Positions 1 to 5,339 of a stretch of DNA of 5,938 bases are shown here, piece by piece. A model generated the notes under the pieces. The model was not told the origin of the DNA. It searched no databases and saw only the letters and a program-made list of their open reading frames with translations. A program made the translations under genes and the position numbers. Origin of the DNA: Candidatus Omnitrophota bacterium (GTDB lineage Bacteria > Omnitrophota > Gorgyraeia > Gygaellales > Profunditerraquicolaceae). The DNA is taken from positions 1 to 5,938 of the forward strand of contig JAGVOR010000189.1 of assembly GCA_020052635.1 (NCBI GenBank). The letters are read 5' to 3'. Numbering within the stretch: position 1 is the stretch's first letter; each line of letters begins with the position of its first letter.

Positions 1-48
1 GTCTTTACGATCCTGGGGGTTTTAATCGCCCGGTTTGAAGGAAAATGA
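1..48 (+). CDS. C-terminal end of an unidentified upstream protein (partial)
   Basis: An open frame enters from the left edge and stops at TGA 46-48. The visible end reads VFTILGVLIARFEGK: a hydrophobic run followed by a short charged tail, as at the end of a membrane protein whose last helix finishes close to the C terminus. The stop overlaps the next start codon in an ATGA arrangement, which suggests one operon with translational coupling. Fifteen residues are too few to name the protein. The frame could also be open by chance, although the ATGA junction and the hydrophobic tail favour a real gene. Confidence 0.5.
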   Translation, partial: VFTILGVLIARFEGK

Positions 49-530
49 AAAATAAGTTAACGCTGATTTTGGTTGTTGTATTTTATTGTATCTGCCTGCC
101 GGGGATTATTTTTGCCCAAAGCCAAACCAGCGCAGAGTTAATTAATCATTCCCGGCAATATGACGGCAAACCCGTTACTTATGCCGGAGAGGTGATTGGA
201 GAGATTATGTGGCGGGGGGAATTTGCCTGGGTGAATATCCACGACGGAGAGAATACTCTGGGGGTTTGGGTCAACGCCGCTTTAATCAAAGATATAAATT
301 TTAGCGGTAACTATAAAACCCGAGGGGATAGAGTGGAAGTAGACGGTATTTTCCACCGGGTCTGTCCTGCGCATGGAGGGGAATTGGATATCCACGCTCA
401 GGCTTTGCGCAAGATTGCTACCGGCAGAGTGGTGGGCGAAAAGTTGAATTCCGATAAAGCAACCCTGAGCATTCTCTTATTAGGGGCGATATTACTGACA
501 TGGATCTTAAAACTGTTCAAGCACAAGTAG
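45..530 (+). CDS. Exported, membrane-anchored OB-fold protein (hypothetical)
   Basis: The protein has 161 residues. Residues 1-25 form a typical signal peptide or N-terminal anchor: a Lys-containing start, a long hydrophobic core, and a possible signal-peptidase site after IIFA. Residues about 28-125 resemble a small OB-fold domain: a 'SAELINHSRQYDGKPVTYAGEVIGE' type start cut here to its idea of a helix plus first strands, then W-V-N-I-H-D-G, then G-D-R-V-E-V-D-G-I-F-H and a conserved-looking C-P-A-H-G-G-E-L-D-I-H segment (107-117). OB-folds of this type are often labelled nucleic-acid binding, but the export signal places this one outside the cytoplasm or at the membrane, so the ligand is unknown. 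Residues 140-157 form a C-terminal membrane helix with a Lys-rich tail. A GAAGGA Shine-Dalgarno sequence at 37-42 sits unusually close to the start. The last 31 bases overlap pheS. The family resemblance is from memory and no function is claimed. Confidence 0.85.
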   Translation: MKNKLTLILVVVFYCICLPGIIFAQSQTSAELINHSRQYDGKPVTYAGEVIGEIMWRGEFAWVNIHDGENTLGVWVNAALIKDINFSGNYKTRGDRVEVDGIFHRVCPAHGGELDIHAQALRKIATGRVVGEKLNSDKATLSILLLGAILLTWILKLFKHK

Positions 531-1513
531 ACAGCGACCTGGCTCGGATTGTTTCCCAGCAAGACCTGGAAGATCTGCGCGTCAAGTATTTGGGGCGCAA
601 AGGATTGATTGCCCAGCTCACTGGTTCTATCCCCGGTTTGCCGGTTGAGCAGCGGGGGAGTTTTGGGAAAGAGGTAAATGCGCTGAAAAATAAACTTCTT
701 GGCTTGTTGGCAGAAAAAGAAAAATCATTTAGCCTGCCGCAAGAAGATTTAAATCCCGGCCGATTTGATATGGGGATGCCGGGGATTGCCCAAGAGCTGG
801 GGCATCGGCATCCGATTACCCAAATTATTGATGAAATTTGCCGCATCTTTACCCGGATGGGTTTTGCGGTAGTCTCCGGGCCGGAGGTAGAAACAGAACA
901 TAATAATTTCACCGGATTAAATATACCGTTAGAGCATCCCTCCCGCGACGCCTTCGATACTTTTTATTTAAAAGATTACAACAAGCTGTTATTGCGCAGC
1001 CACACCTCTCCGGCGCAGGTGCGGGTGATGCAAACACAAAAACCTCCTTTGGCGGTGGTCGTGCCAGGCAGGGTTTACCGGCCGGATGCGGTGGATGCCA
1101 GCCATCTTTTTATGTTTCACCAGATTGAAGGTTTTTTGGTTGATGAACACATCCGGTTCTGCGATTTAAAGGGTGTTTTGGAGCTTTTTGCCCGCAGTAT
1201 TTTCGGCCCGGAGATTAAAATGCGTTTTCGTCCGCACTTTTTCCCGTTTACCGAGCCATCGGTAGAGGTAGATATTTCTTGTATTATGTGTCGAGGTAAA
1301 GGTTGTTCGGTGTGCGGTAGAAAAGGCTGGTTGGAAATTCTGGGAGCCGGGATGATTCATCCGAATGTATTTATTCAGGTAGGATATGATCCTAAAATTT
1401 ACACCGGGTTTGCCTTCGGGATGGGCGTAGAAAGAATCGCGATGCTTAAATACGGGATTAACGATATCCGGTTATTTTTTGAGAACGATTTAAGGTTTTT
1501 AAAACAATTTTAA
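500..1513 (+). CDS. pheS: Phenylalanine--tRNA ligase alpha subunit
   Basis: This is the catalytic alpha subunit of the cytoplasmic alpha2beta2 enzyme that charges tRNA-Phe. Its 337 residues match the usual bacterial length (about 330-345). The N-terminal coiled-coil arm contains the family signature VKYLGRKG (28-35). The class II core follows: GHRHPITQI (101-109, motif 1 area), LLRSHTSPAQVR (164-175) with RVYRPDAVDASH and FHQIEG (motif 2 area, 191-211), and GFAFGMGVERIAML (303-316, motif 3). Ala305 lies in the GFAFG segment that lines the Phe pocket and is the residue expected for Phe selectivity. Cys261, 264, 269 and 272 form the CxxC...CxxC pattern seen in many bacterial PheS proteins. The start at 500 gives the normal spacing from Met to the YLG motif. 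It lies inside the preceding gene, so translation is probably coupled; the only SD-like run (AGGGG, 482-486) is rather far away. pheT follows after a structured 97-base spacer. Confidence 0.97.
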   Translation: MDLKTVQAQVDSDLARIVSQQDLEDLRVKYLGRKGLIAQLTGSIPGLPVEQRGSFGKEVNALKNKLLGLLAEKEKSFSLPQEDLNPGRFDMGMPGIAQELGHRHPITQIIDEICRIFTRMGFAVVSGPEVETEHNNFTGLNIPLEHPSRDAFDTFYLKDYNKLLLRSHTSPAQVRVMQTQKPPLAVVVPGRVYRPDAVDASHLFMFHQIEGFLVDEHIRFCDLKGVLELFARSIFGPEIKMRFRPHFFPFTEPSVEVDISCIMCRGKGCSVCGRKGWLEILGAGMIHPNVFIQVGYDPKIYTGFAFGMGVERIAMLKYGINDIRLFFENDLRFLKQF

Positions 1514-1610
1514 TGAGGGCACAGGTGATTGCCCGAATTATCCCGCACCTTCTTTATATTCATACATTAAGAAGCGCGGGGAGGAAGAGTAAACACTAAG
1601 AAGGTGCGGG
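1514..1610 (+). promoter_or_regulatory. Structured pheS-pheT spacer, candidate translational switch for pheT
   Basis: Three stems can be drawn by eye. P0: GGGCA 1517-1521 with TGCCC 1530-1534, an 8-base loop, just after the pheS stop. P2: 1540-1554 pairs perfectly over 15 bp with 1598-1612, enclosing the pheT SD (AAGGTG, 1601-1606) and the A and T of its ATG. P1, the alternative: the same left arm pairs with 1569-1581 (6 bp CTTCTT/AAGAAG, a 2x1 internal loop, then CCCGC/GCGGG plus one U-G), with a 14-base loop. P1 and P2 exclude each other. P1 would form first during transcription and leaves the pheT start open; P2 is longer and hides it. No T run follows either stem, so control would act on translation rather than termination. 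The trigger is unknown. Structures were not computed. Confidence 0.6.
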
Positions 1611-1612
1611 AT
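1540..1612 (+). repeat. Perfect 15-base inverted repeat spanning the pheT ribosome binding site
   Basis: The left arm ATCCCGCACCTTCTT (1540-1554) is the exact reverse complement of 1598-1612. Outside the arms, T1539-G1613 (wobble) and T1538-A1614 could add two more pairs. The 43 bases between the arms contain a degenerate copy of the right arm at 1569-1582. The right arm carries the pheT SD and runs into its start codon. A 15-base perfect match within about 100 bases is far beyond chance expectation. Confidence 0.9.
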
Positions 1613-3641
1613 GAAAGTTACTTATAACTGGTTGAAAAAATTTGTGGATATTAGGATCTCTCCTCAAAGCTTAGCCGCAGGGTTAACCATGGCGGGATTA
1701 GAGGTTGTCGCCCTGGAAAAAGCGGGAGAGGATTTTGTGCTGGAGATTGAGATCACCTCTAACCGTCCTGACTGGTTAAACGTTCTGGGGGTGGCCCGGG
1801 AGGTAAGCGCAATCTACGGGTTAAAGTTGAAAAGCCCCGTTTTTCGCGCAGCTCAATCTAAGGCCGCCGCGGCTTATCCCGTAAAAATTTCAGTTGCCGA
1901 CAAAAAAGACTGTCCGTTTTACAGCGCCCGGGTCATTTCCGGGCTTAAGGTCGGTGCTTCTCCGCAGTGGCTGCAGAAAAGCTTAGCGGCTTTAGGCTGC
2001 CGCAGCATTAACAATGTTGTGGACATCACTAACTATTGTTTGTTTGAGCTGGGCCAGCCATTACATGCTTTTGATTTAGATAAGCTGCATCAAGGGGAAA
2101 TTAAAGTACGCCGCAGCCGCGCCGGAGAAAAGCTTATTACCTTGGACGGGCAAAACAGGGTTTTGGATCCGGGGGTGCTTGTGATTGCAGACAGCGACCG
2201 CCCTGTGGCGATTGCGGGGATTATGGGAGGGGCGGAAACCGAGGTGACGCTTGATACGCGTAATATTCTGCTGGAATCAGCGGTATTTAATCCGGTTTTA
2301 CTCCGCCGGACTAAACAAAGATTAGGGTTACAGTCGGAATCCGCTTACCGTTTTGAAAGAGGAGTGGATTTAGGAGGGGCTAGCGCTGCTTCTGTGGCTG
2401 CCCAGGAGATGATTTTAAAATTAGCCGGCGGCAAACCGGCAGGAGTCAAAAAGGCAGGAACAGCTAAAACCGCCAGCCAAAAAATTAATTTGGAAACCGC
2501 TTATTTAAACAAATTATTAGGTACGGCAATTTCTGTTACCCAGGTTAGGCAGATTTTAAACCGCCTAGAACTTCCCACAAAAGCTAAGAGCAAAAATGTT
2601 CTTACCGTCAGCATTCCCAGTTTTCGCCAGGATTTAAAGCAACCGGTAGATCTGGTTGAGGAGGTAGCCAGAATTTATGGTTACGAGCGGATAGCCCAAA
2701 CTTTGCCGCCGGTTAAACCGGTGATTGCCAGCCGAAATCAGCAGGAAGTTATTGGTCAAATAAAAAATATCTTAAACGGCTTAGGCTTAAATGAGGCAAT
2801 TACCTATAGCCTGGTTGACCGCTCCCTGCTTAAGCAATCTGAAATCAGCCCGGATACCGGGATAGTGGCGATCGCCAATCCTTTAAGTAGCGAGCAGGAG
2901 GTTTTACGCCCGGCACTTTGGCCAAGCCTGGTTGGCGCCGTAGCTTACAATTTAAACCAGCAGCAGGAACAGGTGAGTCTTTTCGAAGTGGCCAGTGTTT
3001 TTTCCGGCCTCGATCATTCGGTTGCCGAGGAGCCGTTATTAGGCATCGCCCTCTGCGGGGTTAAGTCATTTTTTACCAAGAACGGTTTAACCAGGGATGA
3101 ATTTACTCTTTTACACCTAAAAGGTATTTTAGAAACCCTGTTAAGCCGGCTGGGAATTGAAGGCTTCGATTTGATTGCCCGGGAAGACCAGCGGGTAAAT
3201 ATTATAATTAACCAGAAACCCGCAGGCTTTCTTTTGGAGTTAACTCCCCGGATTTTACAAGCCTTCGAGATTAAAAACCGCCGGGTAGTTTTAGCTCAAC
3301 TAAACCTGGAAAGATTATTAGAAGCAATGAATTTAGGCACACGGTTCAGGGAGATCCCTAAATATCCCTCGATTATCCGGGACATTAGCTTTGTGATGCA
3401 AGAAGATTTTTCCGTAAGTGAAATGCTTGCGGCAATCCGCTCTGGCGGCCGGCCGCTGTTAAGCCGGGTCGAAATCGTAGACTACTACCAGGGCAAACAA
3501 ATTCCTTCCGGTTTTAGGGGGCTGACCGTATCCTGTATCTACCGGCAGCTTAACCGTACGTTAACGGAGGAAGAGGTTACCCCGGTGCATAACGGCATCT
3601 GTTCTTTATTAACGGAAAAATTCAGGATTAAGCTACGTTAA
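1611..3641 (+). CDS. pheT: Phenylalanine--tRNA ligase beta subunit, lacking the B2 tRNA-binding domain
   Basis: This is the beta subunit of phenylalanyl-tRNA synthetase, which edits mischarged Tyr-tRNA-Phe and helps bind tRNA. Domains: B1 start MKVTYNWLKKFVD with LTMAGLEV (1-35) joined directly to LEIEITSNRPDWLNVLGVAREV (44-65). The B3/B4 editing region covers about 100-255, with QPLHAFDLDKL (His152), IMGG (204-207), LESA (Glu222) and SESAYRFERGVD (242-253). B5 covers about 290-360 (IPSFRQDL, EEVARIYGYERI). A catalytic-like core covers about 375-580, and the C-terminal FDX-ACB domain about 584-676 (YPSIIRDISF, NRTLTEEEV). Typical bacterial PheT is about 790-805 residues; 676 is explained by loss of the roughly 110-residue EMAP-II-like OB domain that normally lies between B1 and the EITPNRPD segment. 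The join shows no broken frame or remnant. The SD AAGGTG at 1601-1606 has good spacing but lies in a stem shared with the pheS-pheT spacer. Confidence 0.96.
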   Translation: MKVTYNWLKKFVDIRISPQSLAAGLTMAGLEVVALEKAGEDFVLEIEITSNRPDWLNVLGVAREVSAIYGLKLKSPVFRAAQSKAAAAYPVKISVADKKDCPFYSARVISGLKVGASPQWLQKSLAALGCRSINNVVDITNYCLFELGQPLHAFDLDKLHQGEIKVRRSRAGEKLITLDGQNRVLDPGVLVIADSDRPVAIAGIMGGAETEVTLDTRNILLESAVFNPVLLRRTKQRLGLQSESAYRFERGVDLGGASAASVAAQEMILKLAGGKPAGVKKAGTAKTASQKINLETAYLNKLLGTAISVTQVRQILNRLELPTKAKSKNVLTVSIPSFRQDLKQPVDLVEEVARIYGYERIAQTLPPVKPVIASRNQQEVIGQIKNILNGLGLNEAITYSLVDRSLLKQSEISPDTGIVAIANPLSSEQEVLRPALWPSLVGAVAYNLNQQQEQVSLFEVASVFSGLDHSVAEEPLLGIALCGVKSFFTKNGLTRDEFTLLHLKGILETLLSRLGIEGFDLIAREDQRVNIIINQKPAGFLLELTPRILQAFEIKNRRVVLAQLNLERLLEAMNLGTRFREIPKYPSIIRDISFVMQEDFSVSEMLAAIRSGGRPLLSRVEIVDYYQGKQIPSGFRGLTVSCIYRQLNRTLTEEEVTPVHNGICSLLTEKFRIKLR

Positions 3642-3676
3642 TTGCCGACATTTGGCCGCCGCAAAAATAGCGAGGA

Positions 3677-3705
3677 TTGATTCCGGGAAAAAGATATGCT
3701 ATACT
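3677..3705 (+). promoter_or_regulatory. Sigma70-type promoter of the 6S-like RNA
   Basis: A -35 element TTGATT (3677-3682) and a -10 element TATACT (3700-3705) are separated by exactly 17 bases. A TG at 3697-3698, one base before the -10, makes it an extended -10. The expected start is at about 3711-3713 after a T-rich discriminator. This is the best promoter-like match found in the window, and it lies at the right distance upstream of the structured RNA. Confidence 0.75.
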
Positions 3706-3711
3706 TTTTTA

Positions 3712-3893
3712 GAATACAGTTGTTCTTTTAGATATCCCTGCGGTGCACGTTGGAAATTTGATAATTGTTGAACCAACACTATTTTCATGGGAGCCCCATT
3801 ATTCTTGCGGCACGTGTGCCGTAAGATAGGGCACCCACCTGAAGCCAAATCGGTTCAGAATGTCATTCCAACGGCACTTTTGCGGGGATTTTT
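3712..3893 (+). ncRNA. ssrS: Probable 6S RNA
   Basis: 6S RNA mimics an open promoter and binds the RNA polymerase housekeeping holoenzyme, lowering transcription in stationary phase. The evidence is structural. The closing stem has three blocks: 3734-3741 with 3882-3889 (8 bp, one U-G), GTGC 3743-3746 with GCAC 3874-3877, and 3748-3755 with 3866-3873 (8 bp). Next comes a large central bubble. Its 5' side (3756-3787) holds a small GTTG/CAAC hairpin (3767-3777); its 3' side holds CTGAA 3839-3843 with TTCAG 3854-3858. The apical arm pairs TGGG 3788-3791 with CCCA 3834-3837 and GCCC 3793-3796 with GGGC 3829-3832, and is capped by a 10-bp hairpin at 3804-3825. The length of about 182 bases, the strong promoter, the terminal T run and the position upstream of rarA all fit 6S RNA. 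From memory, 6S genes are found near rarA in several bacterial groups. The 5' end is set by the promoter and is approximate. Confidence that this is a structured RNA is higher than confidence in the family name. Confidence 0.8.
3866..3893 (+). terminator. Likely 3' end of the 6S-like RNA (closing-stem strand plus T run)
   Basis: The 3' strand of the closing stem ends in GCGGGGA followed by five Ts (3889-3893) and ATT. The stem's partner strand lies about 130 bases upstream, so this is not a compact hairpin terminator. Release could use the long rod as its stem, or the end could arise by processing. The exact end is uncertain by several bases. Confidence 0.4.
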
Positions 3894-3898
3894 ATTGA

Positions 3899-3940
3899 GG
3901 CCACGATTTAGCGAGCGATAGCGAAGCTAAGTCGTTGGTC
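3899..3940 (+). repeat. Imperfect inverted repeat (hairpin) downstream of the 6S-like RNA
   Basis: GGCCACGATTTAGC (3899-3912) pairs with 3926-3940 over 14 bp, with one bulged T (3935) and two wobble pairs. The loop of 13 bases (3913-3925) contains GCGATAGC, itself a small palindrome. No T run follows on either strand, so it is not a standard terminator. It could be an RNA-processing signal, part of the rarA leader, or a short dispersed genomic repeat. Confidence 0.6.
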
Positions 3941-3944
3941 GAAA

Positions 3945-3974
3945 TATGCCGCCTTACTAAAGAATAGCGGCATA
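3945..3974 (+). repeat. Perfect 8-base inverted repeat upstream of rarA
   Basis: TATGCCGC (3945-3952) and GCGGCATA (3967-3974) are exact reverse complements separated by 14 A/T-rich bases. A-rich sequence follows on the plus strand and only three Ts follow the stem on the minus strand, so it is not a good terminator. The spacing of two 8-base arms would also suit a protein-binding operator for rarA. Together with the hairpin just before it, it fills most of the 123 bases between the 6S-like RNA and rarA. Confidence 0.5.
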
Positions 3975-4016
3975 AAACCCCAATAACTTACGCAATCAAA
4001 ATTACCTCCCGGAACT

Positions 4017-5339
4017 ATGGACTTATTTACCCAAGATACTCCCAATCCCCAGGACAAAAATGCTCCTTTAGCCGTCCGCCTGCGTCCGGCTCACCTTGAT
4101 CAGTTCATCGGCCAAGATCATATTTTAGGTAAAAATAAGTTATTGCGCCGGGCGATCGAAGCTGACCGGTTGGCCTCGCTTGTCCTTTTTGGCCCGCCGG
4201 GGACCGGAAAAACCTCGCTGGCCTGGTGTATCGCTAACCTCACCCAAGCCAATTATGTGGCGATCAACGCCACAACCTCCAACGTCGAAGAATTAAGAAG
4301 AATTATTGCTACGGCTAAACTTCAATCCCGCCAGCAGCAAAAGAAAACCGTCCTTTTTATCGATGAGATCCACCGTTTTAATAAAGCCCAGCAGGATGTG
4401 TTGTTGCCGGATGTGGAAGACGGCCGTCTGGTATTAATCGGCGCGACGGTACATAACCCGTATTTTTCCCTGACCTCGGCTTTACTTTCCCGTTCGATTG
4501 TGTGCGAATTAAAACCGCTAGAGCCGCCCGAGCTGTTTAAGATAATTAATTTGGCTTTAAAAGACAAAGAAAGGGGGCTGGGTAGTTTTAGGGTAAAAGC
4601 CGATAAAAAAGCGCTTAATTTTTTAGCCAAAATCAGCGAAGGAGACGCGCGTCGGGCCTTATCGGCCCTGGAGCTTGGGGTTTTAACCACCCCTGCGGAT
4701 AAAGAGGGATATATTCGTTTTGATTTAGAGATTGCCCAGGAGTCAATCCAGAAAAAAGCGGTAGTTTATGACCATGATGAAGACGGCCATTACGATACGG
4801 CCTCGGCTTTTATTAAATCGATGCGCGGTTCTGATCCGGATGCGGCGGTCTACTGGATGGCCAAGATGCTTTATGCCGGAGAGGATCCGCGCTTTATCGC
4901 CCGCCGGGTTTGTATTTTAGCCGCCGAAGACGTAGGTAATGCCGATCCGTTGGCTTTAGTTTTAGCTAATGCCGCTTTGCAAATTTCCGAATTTGTCGGT
5001 ATGCCGGAAGCCAGAATTCCTTTGGCCCAGGCGGTGATTTATGTAGCTTGCGCCCCCAAATCCAACGCCAGTTACTTGGCCCTTGAAAAGGCGACCCAGG
5101 ATATCAAAGAGAATAAAGTCCAGGATGTCCCGGATCATCTGAAAGATGCTTCTTATCAAGGCGCCAAAAAGCTTGGCCATGGGCAGGGATATAAATACAG
5201 CCATGAATATCCCAAGCATTATGTAAAACAACAATACACCTCCCGAAAAGTATGCTATTATGAGCCTACCGGCTTAGGCCATGAGGCGAAGATTAAGGAG
5301 CGCCTGGAAAAACTACGCCAGAAGGATAATGCGCCATGA
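4017..5339 (+). CDS. rarA: Replication-associated recombination protein A (AAA+ ATPase RarA/MgsA)
   Basis: RarA is a cytoplasmic AAA+ ATPase of the clamp-loader clade that acts at stalled replication forks and interacts with single-strand binding protein. Its 440 residues are the usual family length. The start MDLFTQ followed by PLAVRLRPAHLDQFIGQDHI (17-36) is typical. Walker A is GPPGTGKTS (59-67, Lys65), Walker B is VLFIDEIHRF (112-121, Asp116/Glu117), sensor 1 is GATVHNPYF (142-150, Asn147), the arginine finger lies in LLSRS (Arg159), and sensor 2 is GDARRAL (209-215). The C-terminal tetramerisation (MgsA_C-type) region runs from about HYDTASAFIKSMRGSD (258) through EDPRFIARR and AAEDVGNADP (303-311) to the GYKYSHEYP segment (391-399). 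The sensor 1 region has Val-His where E. coli-type proteins have Thr-Glu. No clear SD precedes the start: GGA at 4011-4013 is too close, and a CCTCC run lies at 4005-4009. The stop overlaps the next gene. Confidence 0.96.
   Translation: MDLFTQDTPNPQDKNAPLAVRLRPAHLDQFIGQDHILGKNKLLRRAIEADRLASLVLFGPPGTGKTSLAWCIANLTQANYVAINATTSNVEELRRIIATAKLQSRQQQKKTVLFIDEIHRFNKAQQDVLLPDVEDGRLVLIGATVHNPYFSLTSALLSRSIVCELKPLEPPELFKIINLALKDKERGLGSFRVKADKKALNFLAKISEGDARRALSALELGVLTTPADKEGYIRFDLEIAQESIQKKAVVYDHDEDGHYDTASAFIKSMRGSDPDAAVYWMAKMLYAGEDPRFIARRVCILAAEDVGNADPLALVLANAALQISEFVGMPEARIPLAQAVIYVACAPKSNASYLALEKATQDIKENKVQDVPDHLKDASYQGAKKLGHGQGYKYSHEYPKHYVKQQYTSRKVCYYEPTGLGHEAKIKERLEKLRQKDNAP

Noticed and set aside
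517..912. Long minus-strand open frames inside pheS (also 1166-1360).
   Set aside because: They are antisense to a clearly conserved gene, show no recognisable domain and have no promoter or SD of their own.
1514..1610. T-box leader controlling pheT.
   Set aside because: The spacer is only 97 bases, too short for a T-box, and no specifier loop or terminator/antiterminator pair with a T tract is visible.
1540..1612. Inverted repeat between pheS and pheT read as a transcription terminator.
   Set aside because: No T run follows the stem on either strand, and the right arm runs into the pheT start codon, which would be an odd place to terminate.
3642..3676. A terminator for pheT in the short stretch after its stop.
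   Set aside because: No convincing GC-rich hairpin with a T run is present there.
3712..3893. The structured RNA as SRP (4.5S) RNA, tmRNA or RNase P RNA.
   Set aside because: It lacks the SRP GGAAGCA-type tetraloop domain and any tmRNA tRNA-like CCA end or tag frame, and it is too short and too simply rod-shaped for RNase P RNA.
4962..5234. Minus-strand open frame with hydrophobic stretches inside rarA (also 4322-4690).
   Set aside because: They lie antisense to the conserved rarA coding sequence; the hydrophobic look follows from the complement of the sense codons.
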